Shown here in pieces: positions 48,501 to 55,980 of a stretch of DNA of 64,000 nt; within the stretch, counting starts at the first letter, position 1, and each line of letters opens with the position of its first letter. Source of the stretch: Rhizobium album. Its GTDB lineage: Bacteria > Pseudomonadota > Alphaproteobacteria > Rhizobiales > Rhizobiaceae. The translations under genes and the position numbers were made by a program. Location of the stretch: contig NZ_QFBC01000007.1 in assembly GCF_003122325.1 (NCBI RefSeq), forward strand, positions 186,001 through 250,000. The letters run 5' to 3'. The notes beneath the pieces were generated by a model, which had not been told where the DNA came from, did not search any database, and saw nothing but the letters and a program-made list of their open reading frames with translations.

Positions 48501-48792
48501 TCTCCTCGCCGGTCACCAGGGCGACATGCTGCGCCCCGACTTTCTCGACGAGGCGCGTATAGACTTCGCGCGCCAGGAGACGGAGCGGCAAGCCGATGAC
48601 GCCGGAACCATGCGCCACCATGCGCTCGATGGCGTAGTGCGTCTTGCCGGTATTGGTTGGCCCGAGCACAGCGACAACGCCGCGTCCGCTCAGGATCATG
48701 GGCTGCATATTCAAAGTTTCTACCCGTGCATCGACGAAAGGCTGGCGTTCCCGGTCATTCGAACATCCCCCGGACCGGATGGTTTCACACAT
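45568..48792 (-). CDS. Suv3-like RNA helicase with RG-rich tail
   Basis: A 1074-residue DExH helicase like mitochondrial SUPV3L1. The start at 48792 has AAGGATCGCC upstream. RecA domain 1: Walker A GPTNTGKT (44-51), LPLRLLAREVYTRL, LVTGEEKI, Walker B AIDEVQLAGD. RecA domain 2: TDAIGMGLNLDVDHVAF and GQIAGRAGRHL. A helical domain runs to about 830. Then come an Ala/Glu-rich acidic linker and a disordered Arg/Gly/Asp-rich tail (about 940-1050: RGNRPQGERRGG, DNRDNRRGGDRPDRF), likely RNA-binding. It probably acts in RNA turnover or ribosome work with the S4 protein. Confidence 0.9.
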   Translation of the reverse strand: MCETIRSGGCSNDRERQPFVDARVETLNMQPMILSGRGVVAVLGPTNTGKTHYAIERMVAHGSGVIGLPLRLLAREVYTRLVEKVGAQHVALVTGEEKISPINARFSVCTVEAMPRETKAAFVAIDEVQLAGDLERGQIFTDRILHLRGREETLLLGAATMRPILEQLLPGLTVIERPRLSQLFYAGQKKITRLPQRSAIVAFSADEVYAIAELIRRQRGGAAVVLGALSPRTRNAQVGLYQSGDVEYLVATDAIGMGLNLDVDHVAFAQDRKFDGYQFRNLNPGELGQIAGRAGRHLKDGTFGVTGRVDPFDEELVRRIESHHFDPIKVLQWRTKDFDYSSIAALRQSLDAVPRIGGLTRALPAIDQQALEYLSRYPEINDLATNPERVEKLWEACALPDYRRITPAQHADLISSLFSDLVRYGAVNENFLAEQVHRADRTDGEIDTLSARIAQIRTWTYVSNRPGWLADPTHWQEKTREIEDRLSDALHERLTKRFVDRRTSVLMKRLRENAMLEAEISVNGDVFVEGHHVGQLAGFRFTTVSGMEGPDARAVQSAAQKALALEFEARAARLHAAGNGDLALSSDGTVRWLGDPVARLSSSDHVMRPRVILLADEQLTGNAREHVVARVERFVNYHISTVLKPLDDLSRAEDLQGLAKGLAFQLVENLGVLFRRDVTDDVKSLDQEARASIRRYGVRFGAYHIFMPALLKPAPAELITLLWALKNDGLDKPGYGDLIPVLAAGRTSVVTDPSFERTFYKLAGFRFLGKRAVRIDILERLADLIRPLLQWKPGSGNRPDGAYDGRRFTTTTAMLSILGATPDDMEEILKGLGYRADPVKAEDAAAFLASQAGAAPEVAAAVSAEEAESAKADHDDVDSVTEEPAAEAAPAAESSEPAAVEETPAVETAPAAEETPVVAAEAAAAPADDVVAEVKPVLLWRPGGRNDNQRGNRPQGERRGGQFNRPRGGERAAGEARPEGEKREGRDNRDNRRGGDRPDRFKGKEGGGRSDQAGPRGECQDRGDRKGGRPDRNNDRGGASQPLRFESKPPRKEKPIDPDSPFAKLAALKEQMKK

Positions 48793-49022
48793 GGCGATCC
48801 TTCATGGCAAAGGCAAGAAGGGAATGCCGCGAGGCTGAAGAATATGCGTCGCCGCCCCGAATTATCTAGCAATCGTCATGTTTTGCGACAGCTTGAGGCG
48901 GAACAGCCTGTGAACGAATCGGCGACGAATCGGTGCTTCCGGGTGATCCCGCCTTTGTTCACAGCCCATTTTCCCGGCGACGACCCGTGCAGGCCCCACG
49001 GAACGTGCCGTTGAAAGGGTTT

Positions 49023-49047
49023 GGAACCTTCCGGCACGCCGCACGTT
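49023..49047 (+). promoter_or_regulatory. EcfG-type promoter before the DUF3309 gene
   Basis: GGAAC (49023-49027), 16 bases, CGTT (49044-49047) matches the general-stress sigma consensus. Predicted initiation is near 49055, giving a leader of about 37 bases to the ATG at 49092. Confidence 0.65.
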
Positions 49048-49091
49048 AACAAGCCGCTATCGGTATCGCGCAGACATGGGAGACAGGCATC

Positions 49092-49247
49092 ATGCTCGGA
49101 ACAATTCTTCTTATCATTCTCATCCTCCTCCTTATCGGCGCATTGCCGAACTGGGGCTATAGCCGAGGCTGGGGTTACGGCCCGTCCGGCGGACTTGGCC
49201 TTGTCGTCGTCATTATCATCATCCTGCTCCTGATGGGCCGGATCTGA
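49092..49247 (+). CDS. DUF3309-type small membrane protein
   Basis: A 51-residue protein. The N-terminal helix LGTILLIILILLLIGALPNW is followed by a Gly/Tyr/Trp loop (GYSRGWGYGPSGG) and a second helix LGLVVVIIIILLLMG. This is the pattern of DUF3309 proteins, common in proteobacteria and of unknown function. The ribosome site GGGAGACAGG precedes it. An EcfG-type promoter lies upstream and a lipoprotein gene 20 bases downstream, suggesting a stress-induced envelope unit. Confidence 0.85.
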   Translation: MLGTILLIILILLLIGALPNWGYSRGWGYGPSGGLGLVVVIIIILLLMGRI

Positions 49248-49267
49248 GTAAAACCGGGAGAGGTTCC

Positions 49268-49519
49268 ATGAAAAAATCAATTATTGTCGGCGCCCTTATT
49301 CTTCCCCTTCTCGCATCCTGCTCGGCCACGGAACGTGGCACGGCGGTCGGCGCAGCGTCCGGCGCCGTCATCGGCGGCGTGATCACCGGTGACGCCGGAG
49401 GCGCGGTGGCCGGCGCCGTGGTCGGCGGTGCCGCTGGCTACCTGCTGAGCAAGTCGAAGCGCCCGGGCTATTGCATCTATCGCGACCGCTACGGCCGCCG
49501 CTACGAAGCGCGCTGCTGA
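49268..49519 (+). CDS. Glycine-zipper lipoprotein
   Basis: An 83-residue precursor. The lipoprotein signal KKSIIVGALILPLLASC has lipobox LASC. It is followed by a glycine zipper (GAASGAVIGGVITGDAGGAV, GAVVGGAAGYLL) that would sit in or on a membrane, and a basic Tyr/Arg/Cys tail. It resembles small YMGG-type or Gly-zipper outer-membrane proteins. GGGAGAGGTTCC precedes the ATG. It probably shares a transcript with the DUF3309 gene. Confidence 0.85.
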   Translation: MKKSIIVGALILPLLASCSATERGTAVGAASGAVIGGVITGDAGGAVAGAVVGGAAGYLLSKSKRPGYCIYRDRYGRRYEARC

Positions 49520-49536
49520 CAACACCTCAGAAATGC

Positions 49537-49568
49537 GAAACGGCGCCCCGGAGGCGCCGTTTCTGTTT
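49537..49568. terminator. Bidirectional terminator
   Basis: A perfect 11-base-pair stem GAAACGGCGCC/GGCGCCGTTTC with a five-base loop, between the lipoprotein gene and convergent phbB, followed by TGTTTG. Confidence 0.85.
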
Positions 49569-49587
49569 GTCGCGGCAGGGCCTGCGA

Positions 49588-50313
49588 TCAGACGACGAAC
49601 TGGCCGCCATTGGCCGTCAGTGTCGAACCGGTGATGAAACCGGACTCATCCGACGCCAGGAAAACGACGCACCGGGCGATCTCTTCCGGTTCACCGAGGC
49701 GGCCGACCGGGATCTGCGGGATGATGCGTTCGTTGAGCACCTTTTCCGGTACGGCGCGCACCATTTCGGTGCCGATGTAACCCGGGCAGATGGCGTTGAC
49801 AGTGATGTTCTTGGCCGCCCCTTCCTGCGCCAGCGCCTTGGTGAAGCCGAGATCGCCGGCCTTGGCGGCGGAATAGTTGACCTGGCCCATCTGGCCTTTC
49901 TGGCCGTTGATCGAGGAAATATTGATCACGCGCCCGAAACTGCGGTCGCGCATGCCGGTCCAGACGTTATGCGTCATGTTGAACAGGCCGGTCAGATTGG
50001 TGTCGATGACCGCATTCCACATGTCCGGCGTCATCTTGTGGAACATGGTGTCCCGCGTGATGCCGGCATTGTTGACGAGGACCTCGATCGGACCGAGCTC
50101 GCTTTCCACCTTGGCGATGCCCTCGGCACAGTCCGCGTAATCGGACACGTCCCATTTGAAGATGGCGATGCCGGTTTCTTCATGGAAAGCCTTGGCCTTC
50201 TCCTCGTTGCCGGCGTAATTGGCGGCAACACGATAACCGGCTGCCTTCAAGGCGATGCAAATCGCCGCGCCGATGCCGCGCGTCCCACCTGAAACCAAAG
50301 CTACTCTGCTCAT
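49588..50313 (-). CDS. phbB: Acetoacetyl-CoA reductase PhbB
   Basis: An NADPH-dependent short-chain reductase making (R)-3-hydroxybutyryl-CoA for polyhydroxybutyrate. It has 241 residues: Rossmann motif VSGGTRGIGAAICIAL, NNAGITRDTMFHKM, catalytic Ser in NISSINGQKGQMGQ, Tyr and Lys in VNYSAAKAGDLGF, and ICPGYIGTEMVRAV. It is downstream of phbA with a 91-base gap that holds a strong hairpin. Confidence 0.95.
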   Translation of the reverse strand: MSRVALVSGGTRGIGAAICIALKAAGYRVAANYAGNEEKAKAFHEETGIAIFKWDVSDYADCAEGIAKVESELGPIEVLVNNAGITRDTMFHKMTPDMWNAVIDTNLTGLFNMTHNVWTGMRDRSFGRVINISSINGQKGQMGQVNYSAAKAGDLGFTKALAQEGAAKNITVNAICPGYIGTEMVRAVPEKVLNERIIPQIPVGRLGEPEEIARCVVFLASDESGFITGSTLTANGGQFVV

Positions 50314-50352
50314 TTCGTGTTTCCCCCTCTTATCGTTGTGGCATGCGGATTG

Positions 50353-50390
50353 GGATGCGGGCGAGGCTCATGCAACGCCCGTCCGCATCC
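50353..50390 (-). other. Stem-loop between phbA and phbB
   Basis: GGATGCGG (50353-50360) pairs with CCGCATCC (50383-50390), extended by GCG/CGC. It sits inside the probable phbAB mRNA. Lacking a T tail, it may stabilise or process the mRNA rather than terminate it. Confidence 0.55.
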
Positions 50391-50404
50391 GGTAAATGAC
50401 AGGA

Positions 50405-51586
50405 TCAGAGCGCCTCGACGCACATGGCGACACCCATGCCGCCGCCGATGCACAGCGTTGCAAGACCCTTCTTGACGCCGCGGCGCTTCATTTCGAACAC
50501 CAGCGTATTGAGGACGCGGGCGCCGGATGCGCCGACCGGGTGACCGATGGCGATGGCGCCACCATTGACGTTGACGATCGCCGGATCCCAGCCGAGGCCC
50601 TTGTTGACGGCGCAGGCTTGTGCCGCAAAGGCTTCGTTGGCTTCCACCAGGTCGAGATCGTTGATCGACCAGCCGGCCTTTTCCAGCGCCTTGCGCGATG
50701 CCGGGATCGGGCCGGTGCCCATGACCTGCGGATCGACGCCGGCCGTGGCCCAAGACGCGATGCGTACCAGCGGCTGGATGCCGCGGCGCACGGCTTCCGC
50801 CTCGCTCATCAGCACGGTCGCCGCCGCGCCGTCATTGATGCCGGAGGCGTTGCCGGCCGTCACGGTGCCTTCCTTGTCGAAGGCCGGGCGCAGCTTCGCC
50901 AGCGATTCGAGCGTGGCGCCGGCGCGGATATATTCGTCCTGGTCGACGATGATGTCGCCCTTGCGGGTCTGGATGGTGAAGGGGATGATTTCGTCCTTGA
51001 AGCGGCCGGCCTTCTGGGCTGCTTCCGCCTTGTTCTGCGAGGCGACGGCGAATTCGTCCTGGTCCTGGCGCGTCAGCTGGAACTGACGGGCAACGTTTTC
51101 GGCGGTGATGCCCATGTGATAGCCGTAGAAGGCGTCGGTCAGGCCGTCCTTGATCATGGTGTCGACCATCTTCATGTCGCCCATTTTCGTGCCGGCGCGC
51201 AGATGGGCGCAATGCGGCGCCATCGACATGGATTCCTGGCCACCCGCCACGATGATCGAGGCATCGCCGGCAGCGATCTGCTGCATGCCCAGCGCCACGG
51301 CGCGCAGGCCGGAACCACACAGCTGGTTCATGCCCCAGGCGGTCGCCTCCTGCGGCACGCCGGCTTTCATGGCAGCCTGGCGCGCCGGGTTCTGGCCTTC
51401 GCCGGCGGTCAGGATCTGGCCGAGGATCACCTCGTCCACGTCCTTGGCATCGACGCCGGCGCGCTCCAGGACACCCTTGATCGCGGCGGCGCCGAGCTCA
51501 TGGGCGGGAACGGCGGCAAACGCGCCGTTGAAGGATCCGACGGCCGTGCGTCCCGCACTGGCAATCACGACGGATGGTGTGCTCAT
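50405..51586 (-). CDS. phbA: Acetyl-CoA acetyltransferase PhbA
   Basis: A biosynthetic thiolase condensing two acetyl-CoA to acetoacetyl-CoA. It has 393 residues with the nucleophile Cys in [14 protein letters not shown] (about 88), His in [13 protein letters not shown] (about 348) and Cys in [10 protein letters not shown] (about 378). GGAG precedes the ATG. It feeds phbB, and phaR is divergent upstream, the standard rhizobial PHB locus. Confidence 0.96.
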   Translation of the reverse strand: MSTPSVVIASAGRTAVGSFNGAFAAVPAHELGAAAIKGVLERAGVDAKDVDEVILGQILTAGEGQNPARQAAMKAGVPQEATAWGMNQLCGSGLRAVALGMQQIAAGDASIIVAGGQESMSMAPHCAHLRAGTKMGDMKMVDTMIKDGLTDAFYGYHMGITAENVARQFQLTRQDQDEFAVASQNKAEAAQKAGRFKDEIIPFTIQTRKGDIIVDQDEYIRAGATLESLAKLRPAFDKEGTVTAGNASGINDGAAATVLMSEAEAVRRGIQPLVRIASWATAGVDPQVMGTGPIPASRKALEKAGWSINDLDLVEANEAFAAQACAVNKGLGWDPAIVNVNGGAIAIGHPVGASGARVLNTLVFEMKRRGVKKGLATLCIGGGMGVAMCVEAL

Positions 51587-51825
51587 GGAAATCTCCTCGC
51601 TTGTGCATCACTGGTTGTTGCTGAAACTGGCAAAGCTTCGTCGCCAAGTCAAACCGTCAGACGTGGCCGAAGCATTTTTCGCTGCGATCGCCAAAACGGA
51701 TTTGGTCGGTTTTAAAACCATTTCCCGCATCGCACAAAGAGATTGTCACCGGCCTTCTTTTGCGCTTACATTCGCGCCGGGAGAAGCAACGTTACAATCA
51801 TAACAAACGGTGCCAGGAGACGGAA

Positions 51826-52398
51826 ATGGCGAAAAACGAAGGCCAGATCGTAATCAAGAAGTACGCCAACAGGCGTTTGTACAACACTGGGACCAGCACC
51901 TACGTGACGCTGGACGATCTGGCAGTCATGGTGAAAAGAGGCGAGGATTTTGTCGTTCAGGATGCGAAATCGGGTGAAGACATCACGCATTCGGTGCTGA
52001 CGCAGATCATTTTCGAGCAGGAATCCAAGACCGGCAACACGCTTCTGCCGATCTCTTTCCTGCGCCAGCTGATTTCCTATTACGGCGACCAGATGCAGAT
52101 GGTCGTGCCGAGTTTCCTCGAACATTCCATGCAGGCCTTCACCGAGCAGCAGTCGCAGATGCGCGAGCAGATGACCCGCGCCTTCGGCGAGACGCCGCTG
52201 ACCAAGAACCTGCAGGTGCCGTTGCAGATGGTCGAGGAGCAGGTGCGCCGCAACACCGACATGTTCCATCAGGCGATGCAGATGTTCTCGCCGTTCATGA
52301 CGCCGCCGGCCAAGGAAACCAAGAAGGCGGAAGCCAAGGATATCGACGAACTCAAGGAGCAGCTGCGCGCGCTGCAGACCAAGCTCGACAGCCTCTGA
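51826..52398 (+). CDS. phaR: Polyhydroxyalkanoate synthesis regulator PhaR
   Basis: A 190-residue repressor that binds PHB granules and DNA, coupling carbon storage to phasin and other gene expression. The N-terminal PHB/PHA accumulation domain IKKYANRRLYNTGTSTYVTL, then DLAVMVKRGEDFVVQDAKSG, is diagnostic. The middle region is Gln/Met-rich, and a C-terminal coiled coil (DIDELKEQLRALQTKLDSL) ends the chain. GGAGACGGAA precedes the ATG at 51826. In rhizobia it is also called AniA. Confidence 0.95.
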   Translation: MAKNEGQIVIKKYANRRLYNTGTSTYVTLDDLAVMVKRGEDFVVQDAKSGEDITHSVLTQIIFEQESKTGNTLLPISFLRQLISYYGDQMQMVVPSFLEHSMQAFTEQQSQMREQMTRAFGETPLTKNLQVPLQMVEEQVRRNTDMFHQAMQMFSPFMTPPAKETKKAEAKDIDELKEQLRALQTKLDSL

Positions 52399-52454
52399 TC
52401 CCCTGGAGCGTTTTGCCGGAATCTCCCTATCAGCCGCCGCCCGTCAGGCGGCCG

Positions 52455-52862
52455 TTACAGCCCGATGGACACATCCCGCCCGGCCGAGCGGATCGACACT
52501 GCAAAGCCGCCGATGACATCGACGAAGGCGATCGTCATGAGGATGAAGAAGATCTGCGTCGCGGCCCCGCTCACCAGCAGGAATTCGATCAGGAACGCCA
52601 CGAACACCACTAGCGACATCATGTGGTTGATCAGCGAACCGGAGTTGTGGCGCGTCGCCTTGAGAATCTCGAAGAACAGCATGATCAGGCCGACGACGAT
52701 CATGAGGTCGCCGAGGCTCATGGTCCATTGCGCGCCCGACAGCATCGATAGCGACAGCACGACGGTATCGAGCGAGGCAAGCCCGCCGCTTCCCATGAGT
52801 CCGGCCATGGCCAGGTTGTACAGAACCAGCGGAACGATCATCAGGGGCACGGCGGCAATCAT
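52455..52862 (-). CDS. Small four-helix membrane protein, unknown function
   Basis: 135 residues with about four hydrophobic helices (IPLMIVPLVLYNLAMAGL-type at 5-22, then about 45-65, 80-100, 105-120) and few charged residues. I do not recognise a family with confidence. AGGAG lies ten bases before the ATG. An EcfG-like promoter is only 28 bases upstream, giving a short leader. It is convergent with phaR. Confidence 0.75.
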   Translation of the reverse strand: MIAAVPLMIVPLVLYNLAMAGLMGSGGLASLDTVVLSLSMLSGAQWTMSLGDLMIVVGLIMLFFEILKATRHNSGSLINHMMSLVVFVAFLIEFLLVSGAATQIFFILMTIAFVDVIGGFAVSIRSAGRDVSIGL

Positions 52863-52889
52863 CTCGAACGGCTCTCCTCTTCGGACGTG

Positions 52890-52914
52890 AACCGTTCATA
52901 ACCGAAGTTGTTCC
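52890..52914 (-). promoter_or_regulatory. Possible EcfG-type promoter
   Basis: On the minus strand GGAAC (52914-52910), 17 bases, GTT (52892-52890). The base before GTT is G instead of the preferred C, so the match is weaker than at rpoH2. Confidence 0.4.
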
Positions 52915-52946
52915 GCCTGGAAATCCGCAAGCGTGTTACGATCCGG

Positions 52947-52977
52947 AAAAAGCAAAAGGCCGGCGCAGGGCCGGCCT
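52947..52977 (-). terminator. Terminator after rpmF
   Basis: On the minus strand AGGCCGGC/GCCGGCCT (eight perfect pairs) is followed by TTTGCTTTTT. Confidence 0.85.
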
Positions 52978-53004
52978 CTGATGCCTTGAAGTCGAAAGCG
53001 GCGA

Positions 53005-53190
53005 TTATGCGCTTGCCTTCGGCGTCAGAACCTGGCGACCGCGGTACATGCCGGTCTTCAGGTCGATGTGGTGCGGACGACGCAGTTCACCGGAGTTCTT
53101 GTCTTCGATGTAGGTCGGTGCCTTCAGACCGTCAGCCGAGCGGCGCATACCGCGCTTGGACGGGCTTGTTTTTCTCTTAGGTACAGCCAT
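53005..53190 (-). CDS. rpmF: 50S ribosomal protein L32
   Basis: 61 residues starting [20 protein letters not shown], the L32 signature. It lacks the zinc-binding cysteines found in some species. TGGAG lies nine bases before the ATG. It is monocistronic, with its own terminator. Confidence 0.97.
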   Translation of the reverse strand: MAVPKRKTSPSKRGMRRSADGLKAPTYIEDKNSGELRRPHHIDLKTGMYRGRQVLTPKASA

Positions 53191-53358
53191 TTGATTTACT
53201 CCACTTGACGGGCAAAGCACAGTTTCCAGCCAGACGCCCGGCCGAGAAAAATCATGCTTCAATCTCGGAAATTGGGCGGCTTATACATGGCCTGTACCGG
53301 TTTGACCAGTCCCTCCACGCATTTTTTCCTTGACGCCGCCGATGCCAGGACAATCGCC

Positions 53359-54006
53359 TCACGCCTCGTCCTCCGGAACGATCCAGGGTTCGGCAAGGGC
53401 CGCCTCTTCCCAGGTCTTCCAGGCCGGATGCGCCTTCATGGCGGCCATGTAGGCAAGCGTGGTTTCGTGCCTCACCAGATCGTAGATCTCGAAACGGTTG
53501 ACGACAGGTGCGAACATGGCGTCGGCCGCCGAAAAATCGCCGAACAGGAAGGGGCCGCCGGAGCGGGCGAGCCGCTCATGCCAGATTTCCTCGATGCGGG
53601 CAACGTCCGCCGCCACGCCCTCCTGCAGCGGAATGGCGCCCTTCCTGCGCCTCATGTTCATCGGGCAGGCGTTGCGCAGCGCCCCGAAGCCGGCGACCAT
53701 TTCCGCCGATACCGACCGCGCCACGGCGCGCGCCGCCGGGTCCTCAGGCCAGAGGCCCGCCTCCGGAAACAGTTCGGCGGCATATTCGACGATCGCCAGC
53801 GATTCCCAGACGGACAGGTCGCCATGCCTGAGCAGCGGCACCTTGCCGCTCGGCGAGATTTCCTTGATGCGCGGATTGCCGTTCGGGAAATCGAACGGCA
53901 CCAGCACCTCGCGGAACGGCACGCCACGCGCCGTAAAGGCGATCCACGGCCGGAAGGACCAGGAGGAATAGTTCTTGTTGGCGATATAGAGCGTCAGTTC
54001 AGCCAT
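53359..54006 (-). CDS. Glutathione S-transferase family protein
   Basis: A 215-residue GST fold. The N-terminal thioredoxin-like domain is LTLYIANKNYSSWSFRPWIA (a candidate catalytic Ser in SSWS) with SGKVPLLRHGDLSVWESLAI (cis-Pro and the glutathione-binding E-S). The C-terminal helical domain follows (FLFGDFSAADAMFAPVV). The substrate is unknown. It is typical of the bacterial GST class with a Ser active site. Confidence 0.9.
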   Translation of the reverse strand: MAELTLYIANKNYSSWSFRPWIAFTARGVPFREVLVPFDFPNGNPRIKEISPSGKVPLLRHGDLSVWESLAIVEYAAELFPEAGLWPEDPAARAVARSVSAEMVAGFGALRNACPMNMRRRKGAIPLQEGVAADVARIEEIWHERLARSGGPFLFGDFSAADAMFAPVVNRFEIYDLVRHETTLAYMAAMKAHPAWKTWEEAALAEPWIVPEDEA

Positions 54007-54082
54007 GGCGTCTTTCCCCGGTGTTCATAATAGGACGAGCGTGACATGCGCCCGCATGCCGATCCAACGAAATGGCGTGATG

Positions 54083-54850
54083 TCACTCATAAAGACATTT
54101 GATGTAGTCGCCGGAACCGCGTGCCCGGCGCTCGATGACGGCGGCCAGCCGGCGCATGCCGCGGCCGGGTTTGCTGGCGACGCGGGTGATCGGGTTCGGC
54201 AGCGAAACGGCCAGCAGCGCCGCCTGCTTCTTCGACAGTTTCGATGCCGGGATCTTGAAATGATATTGCGATGCCGCCTCGATGCCGTAGATGCCCGGTC
54301 CCCATTCGGCGATGTTGAGATAGATCTCCATCAGCCGCCGCTTCGACCAGATGAAATCCGCCGAGATCGCCAGCGGCACTTCCAGCGCCTTGCGCACGAA
54401 GGAGCGGCTGTTCCAGAGGAACAGGTTCTTCGCCGTCTGCATCGGGATGGTGCTGGCCCCACGGGTCGCTTCGCCGGCGAGCGCATCCTTGACGACGCCA
54501 CGCATTTCGCCCCAGTCGACGCCGCCGTGGAAACAGAACTGGCCGTCCTCGGACATCATCACCGCCTGCACGAGATTGGGCGAAATATCCTCGAAATCCA
54601 CCCAGCGCCGGTCGTAACCGCGCAGCATGACGAGTTCGCCGAGCATCAGTGTCGAGACCGGATGGATGAAAGGCAGGAGATAGAGGAGCATCAGGGCATA
54701 GGGCAGCAGCATGATGGCGACCGCCAGCTTGACGAGGCCGCGCCAATGGGTGCGAAATCCTGCTCGAATCCGGGTCCAGCGGCTGGCGGGCATGGCCGTC
54801 TCCTCTGCGCGTGTCTCCGGCGTGATATCCAAGTTCACCTCGTCCCGCAT
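54083..54850 (-). CDS. mtgA: Monofunctional peptidoglycan glycosyltransferase MtgA
   Basis: A 255-residue type II membrane protein polymerising glycan strands from lipid II. One membrane segment is at about 36-58 ([20 protein letters not shown]). GT51 motifs: [16 protein letters not shown] (catalytic Glu), [37 protein letters not shown] (second Glu), and [31 protein letters not shown] precedes the ATG. It is divergent from ispA. Confidence 0.95.
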   Translation of the reverse strand: MRDEVNLDITPETRAEETAMPASRWTRIRAGFRTHWRGLVKLAVAIMLLPYALMLLYLLPFIHPVSTLMLGELVMLRGYDRRWVDFEDISPNLVQAVMMSEDGQFCFHGGVDWGEMRGVVKDALAGEATRGASTIPMQTAKNLFLWNSRSFVRKALEVPLAISADFIWSKRRLMEIYLNIAEWGPGIYGIEAASQYHFKIPASKLSKKQAALLAVSLPNPITRVASKPGRGMRRLAAVIERRARGSGDYIKCLYE

Positions 54851-54973
54851 GATGCCTTCCCGTTCTCATAACCTCTGGCCGGCGCCGTGGCCAGTATGCG
54901 GCAGGCTTCTTCCCGTTCCGTTTCGACGATTCCCGTTGCCAGCCCGGGGCCTGCGTGGCAAACAACCGCGATG

Positions 54974-55885
54974 ATGACACAGCCGACAGCGTTCGAAACA
55001 CGATTGGAAGACAATGCCGCCAAGCTCGTGGCGCTTCTGGAGGAGCTGCTCTCCGACGGCCCGCTGGCCGACGAGATCCAGCGCCCGCCGCGCCTGATGG
55101 CGGCGATGCGCCATGGCGTGCTGAACGGCGGCAAGCGCCTGCGCCCCTTCCTGGTGATCGAAAGCGCCGCACTCTTTTCCGGAAACCCGCAGGCGGCCCT
55201 GCGCATCGGCGCTGCGCTGGAATGCGTCCACTGTTATTCGCTCGTCCACGACGACCTGCCGGCTATGGATGACGACGATGTCAGGCGCGGCAAGCCGACC
55301 GTGCACATCGCCTTCGACGAAGCGACGGCGATCCTCGCCGGCGACAGCCTGCTGACGCTCGCCTTCGATATCGTCGCCGCCCCCGAAACGGATCTTTCCG
55401 ACCGACAGAAAACCGAGCTCGTCCTCTGCCTGGCCCGCGCCGCCGGCATCGGCGGCATGGCCGGCGGCCAGATGTTCGACCTGGCGGCCGAACAGCAGGC
55501 GCCGGACGAGCAGGGCATCGTGACGCTGCAGGCGATGAAGACCGGCGCGCTGATCCGTTTCGCCTGCGAGGCCGGCGCGATCGTCGCCGGGGCGACGGCG
55601 GACGACCGGGCGCGGCTGCGGCTGTTCGGCGAAAAGATCGGCCTCGCCTTCCAGCTTGCCGACGATCTCCTCGATCTGACCGCCGACCCGGAAACCATGG
55701 GCAAGGCAACCGGCAAGGACGCCGCCCGTGGCAAGGGCACGCTGCCGGCCCTGCACGGACAGGCCTGGACGGAAGCAAAGCTCACGGCGCTGATCGCCGA
55801 AGCGGCCAATATCCTCGGTGTCTACGGCGATCGCGCCGAGATCCTGCTGGAAACCGCCCGCTTCATCGCCAATCGCCGTCACTGA
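54974..55885 (+). CDS. ispA: Farnesyl diphosphate synthase
   Basis: A prenyltransferase making FPP from IPP and DMAPP for quinones and undecaprenyl-P. First Asp-rich motif: YSLVHDDLPAMDDDDVRRG; second: FQLADDLLDLTAD; also GGKRLRPFLV and AGIGGMAGGQMFDL. The start is unclear: ATG 54971 or 54974, with no good ribosome site; in-frame codons upstream have no family support. No xseB precedes it. ispG lies in the same region, giving a small isoprenoid neighbourhood. Confidence 0.93.
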   Translation: MTQPTAFETRLEDNAAKLVALLEELLSDGPLADEIQRPPRLMAAMRHGVLNGGKRLRPFLVIESAALFSGNPQAALRIGAALECVHCYSLVHDDLPAMDDDDVRRGKPTVHIAFDEATAILAGDSLLTLAFDIVAAPETDLSDRQKTELVLCLARAAGIGGMAGGQMFDLAAEQQAPDEQGIVTLQAMKTGALIRFACEAGAIVAGATADDRARLRLFGEKIGLAFQLADDLLDLTADPETMGKATGKDAARGKGTLPALHGQAWTEAKLTALIAEAANILGVYGDRAEILLETARFIANRRH

Positions 55886-55980
55886 CGCCTGCATCCGATC
55901 GATGCCCGATCGCAAAGCCGATTGACAAGCCCGGCCGCCGGCTGAAAAATCAGCCCAGCTTATCTTCCAGCGAGGCTCCC

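Noticed and set aside
54887-54973. Extended N-terminus for ispA from an upstream in-frame start
   Set aside because: The added residues overlap the divergent mtgA promoter area and do not resemble any FPP synthase N-terminus.
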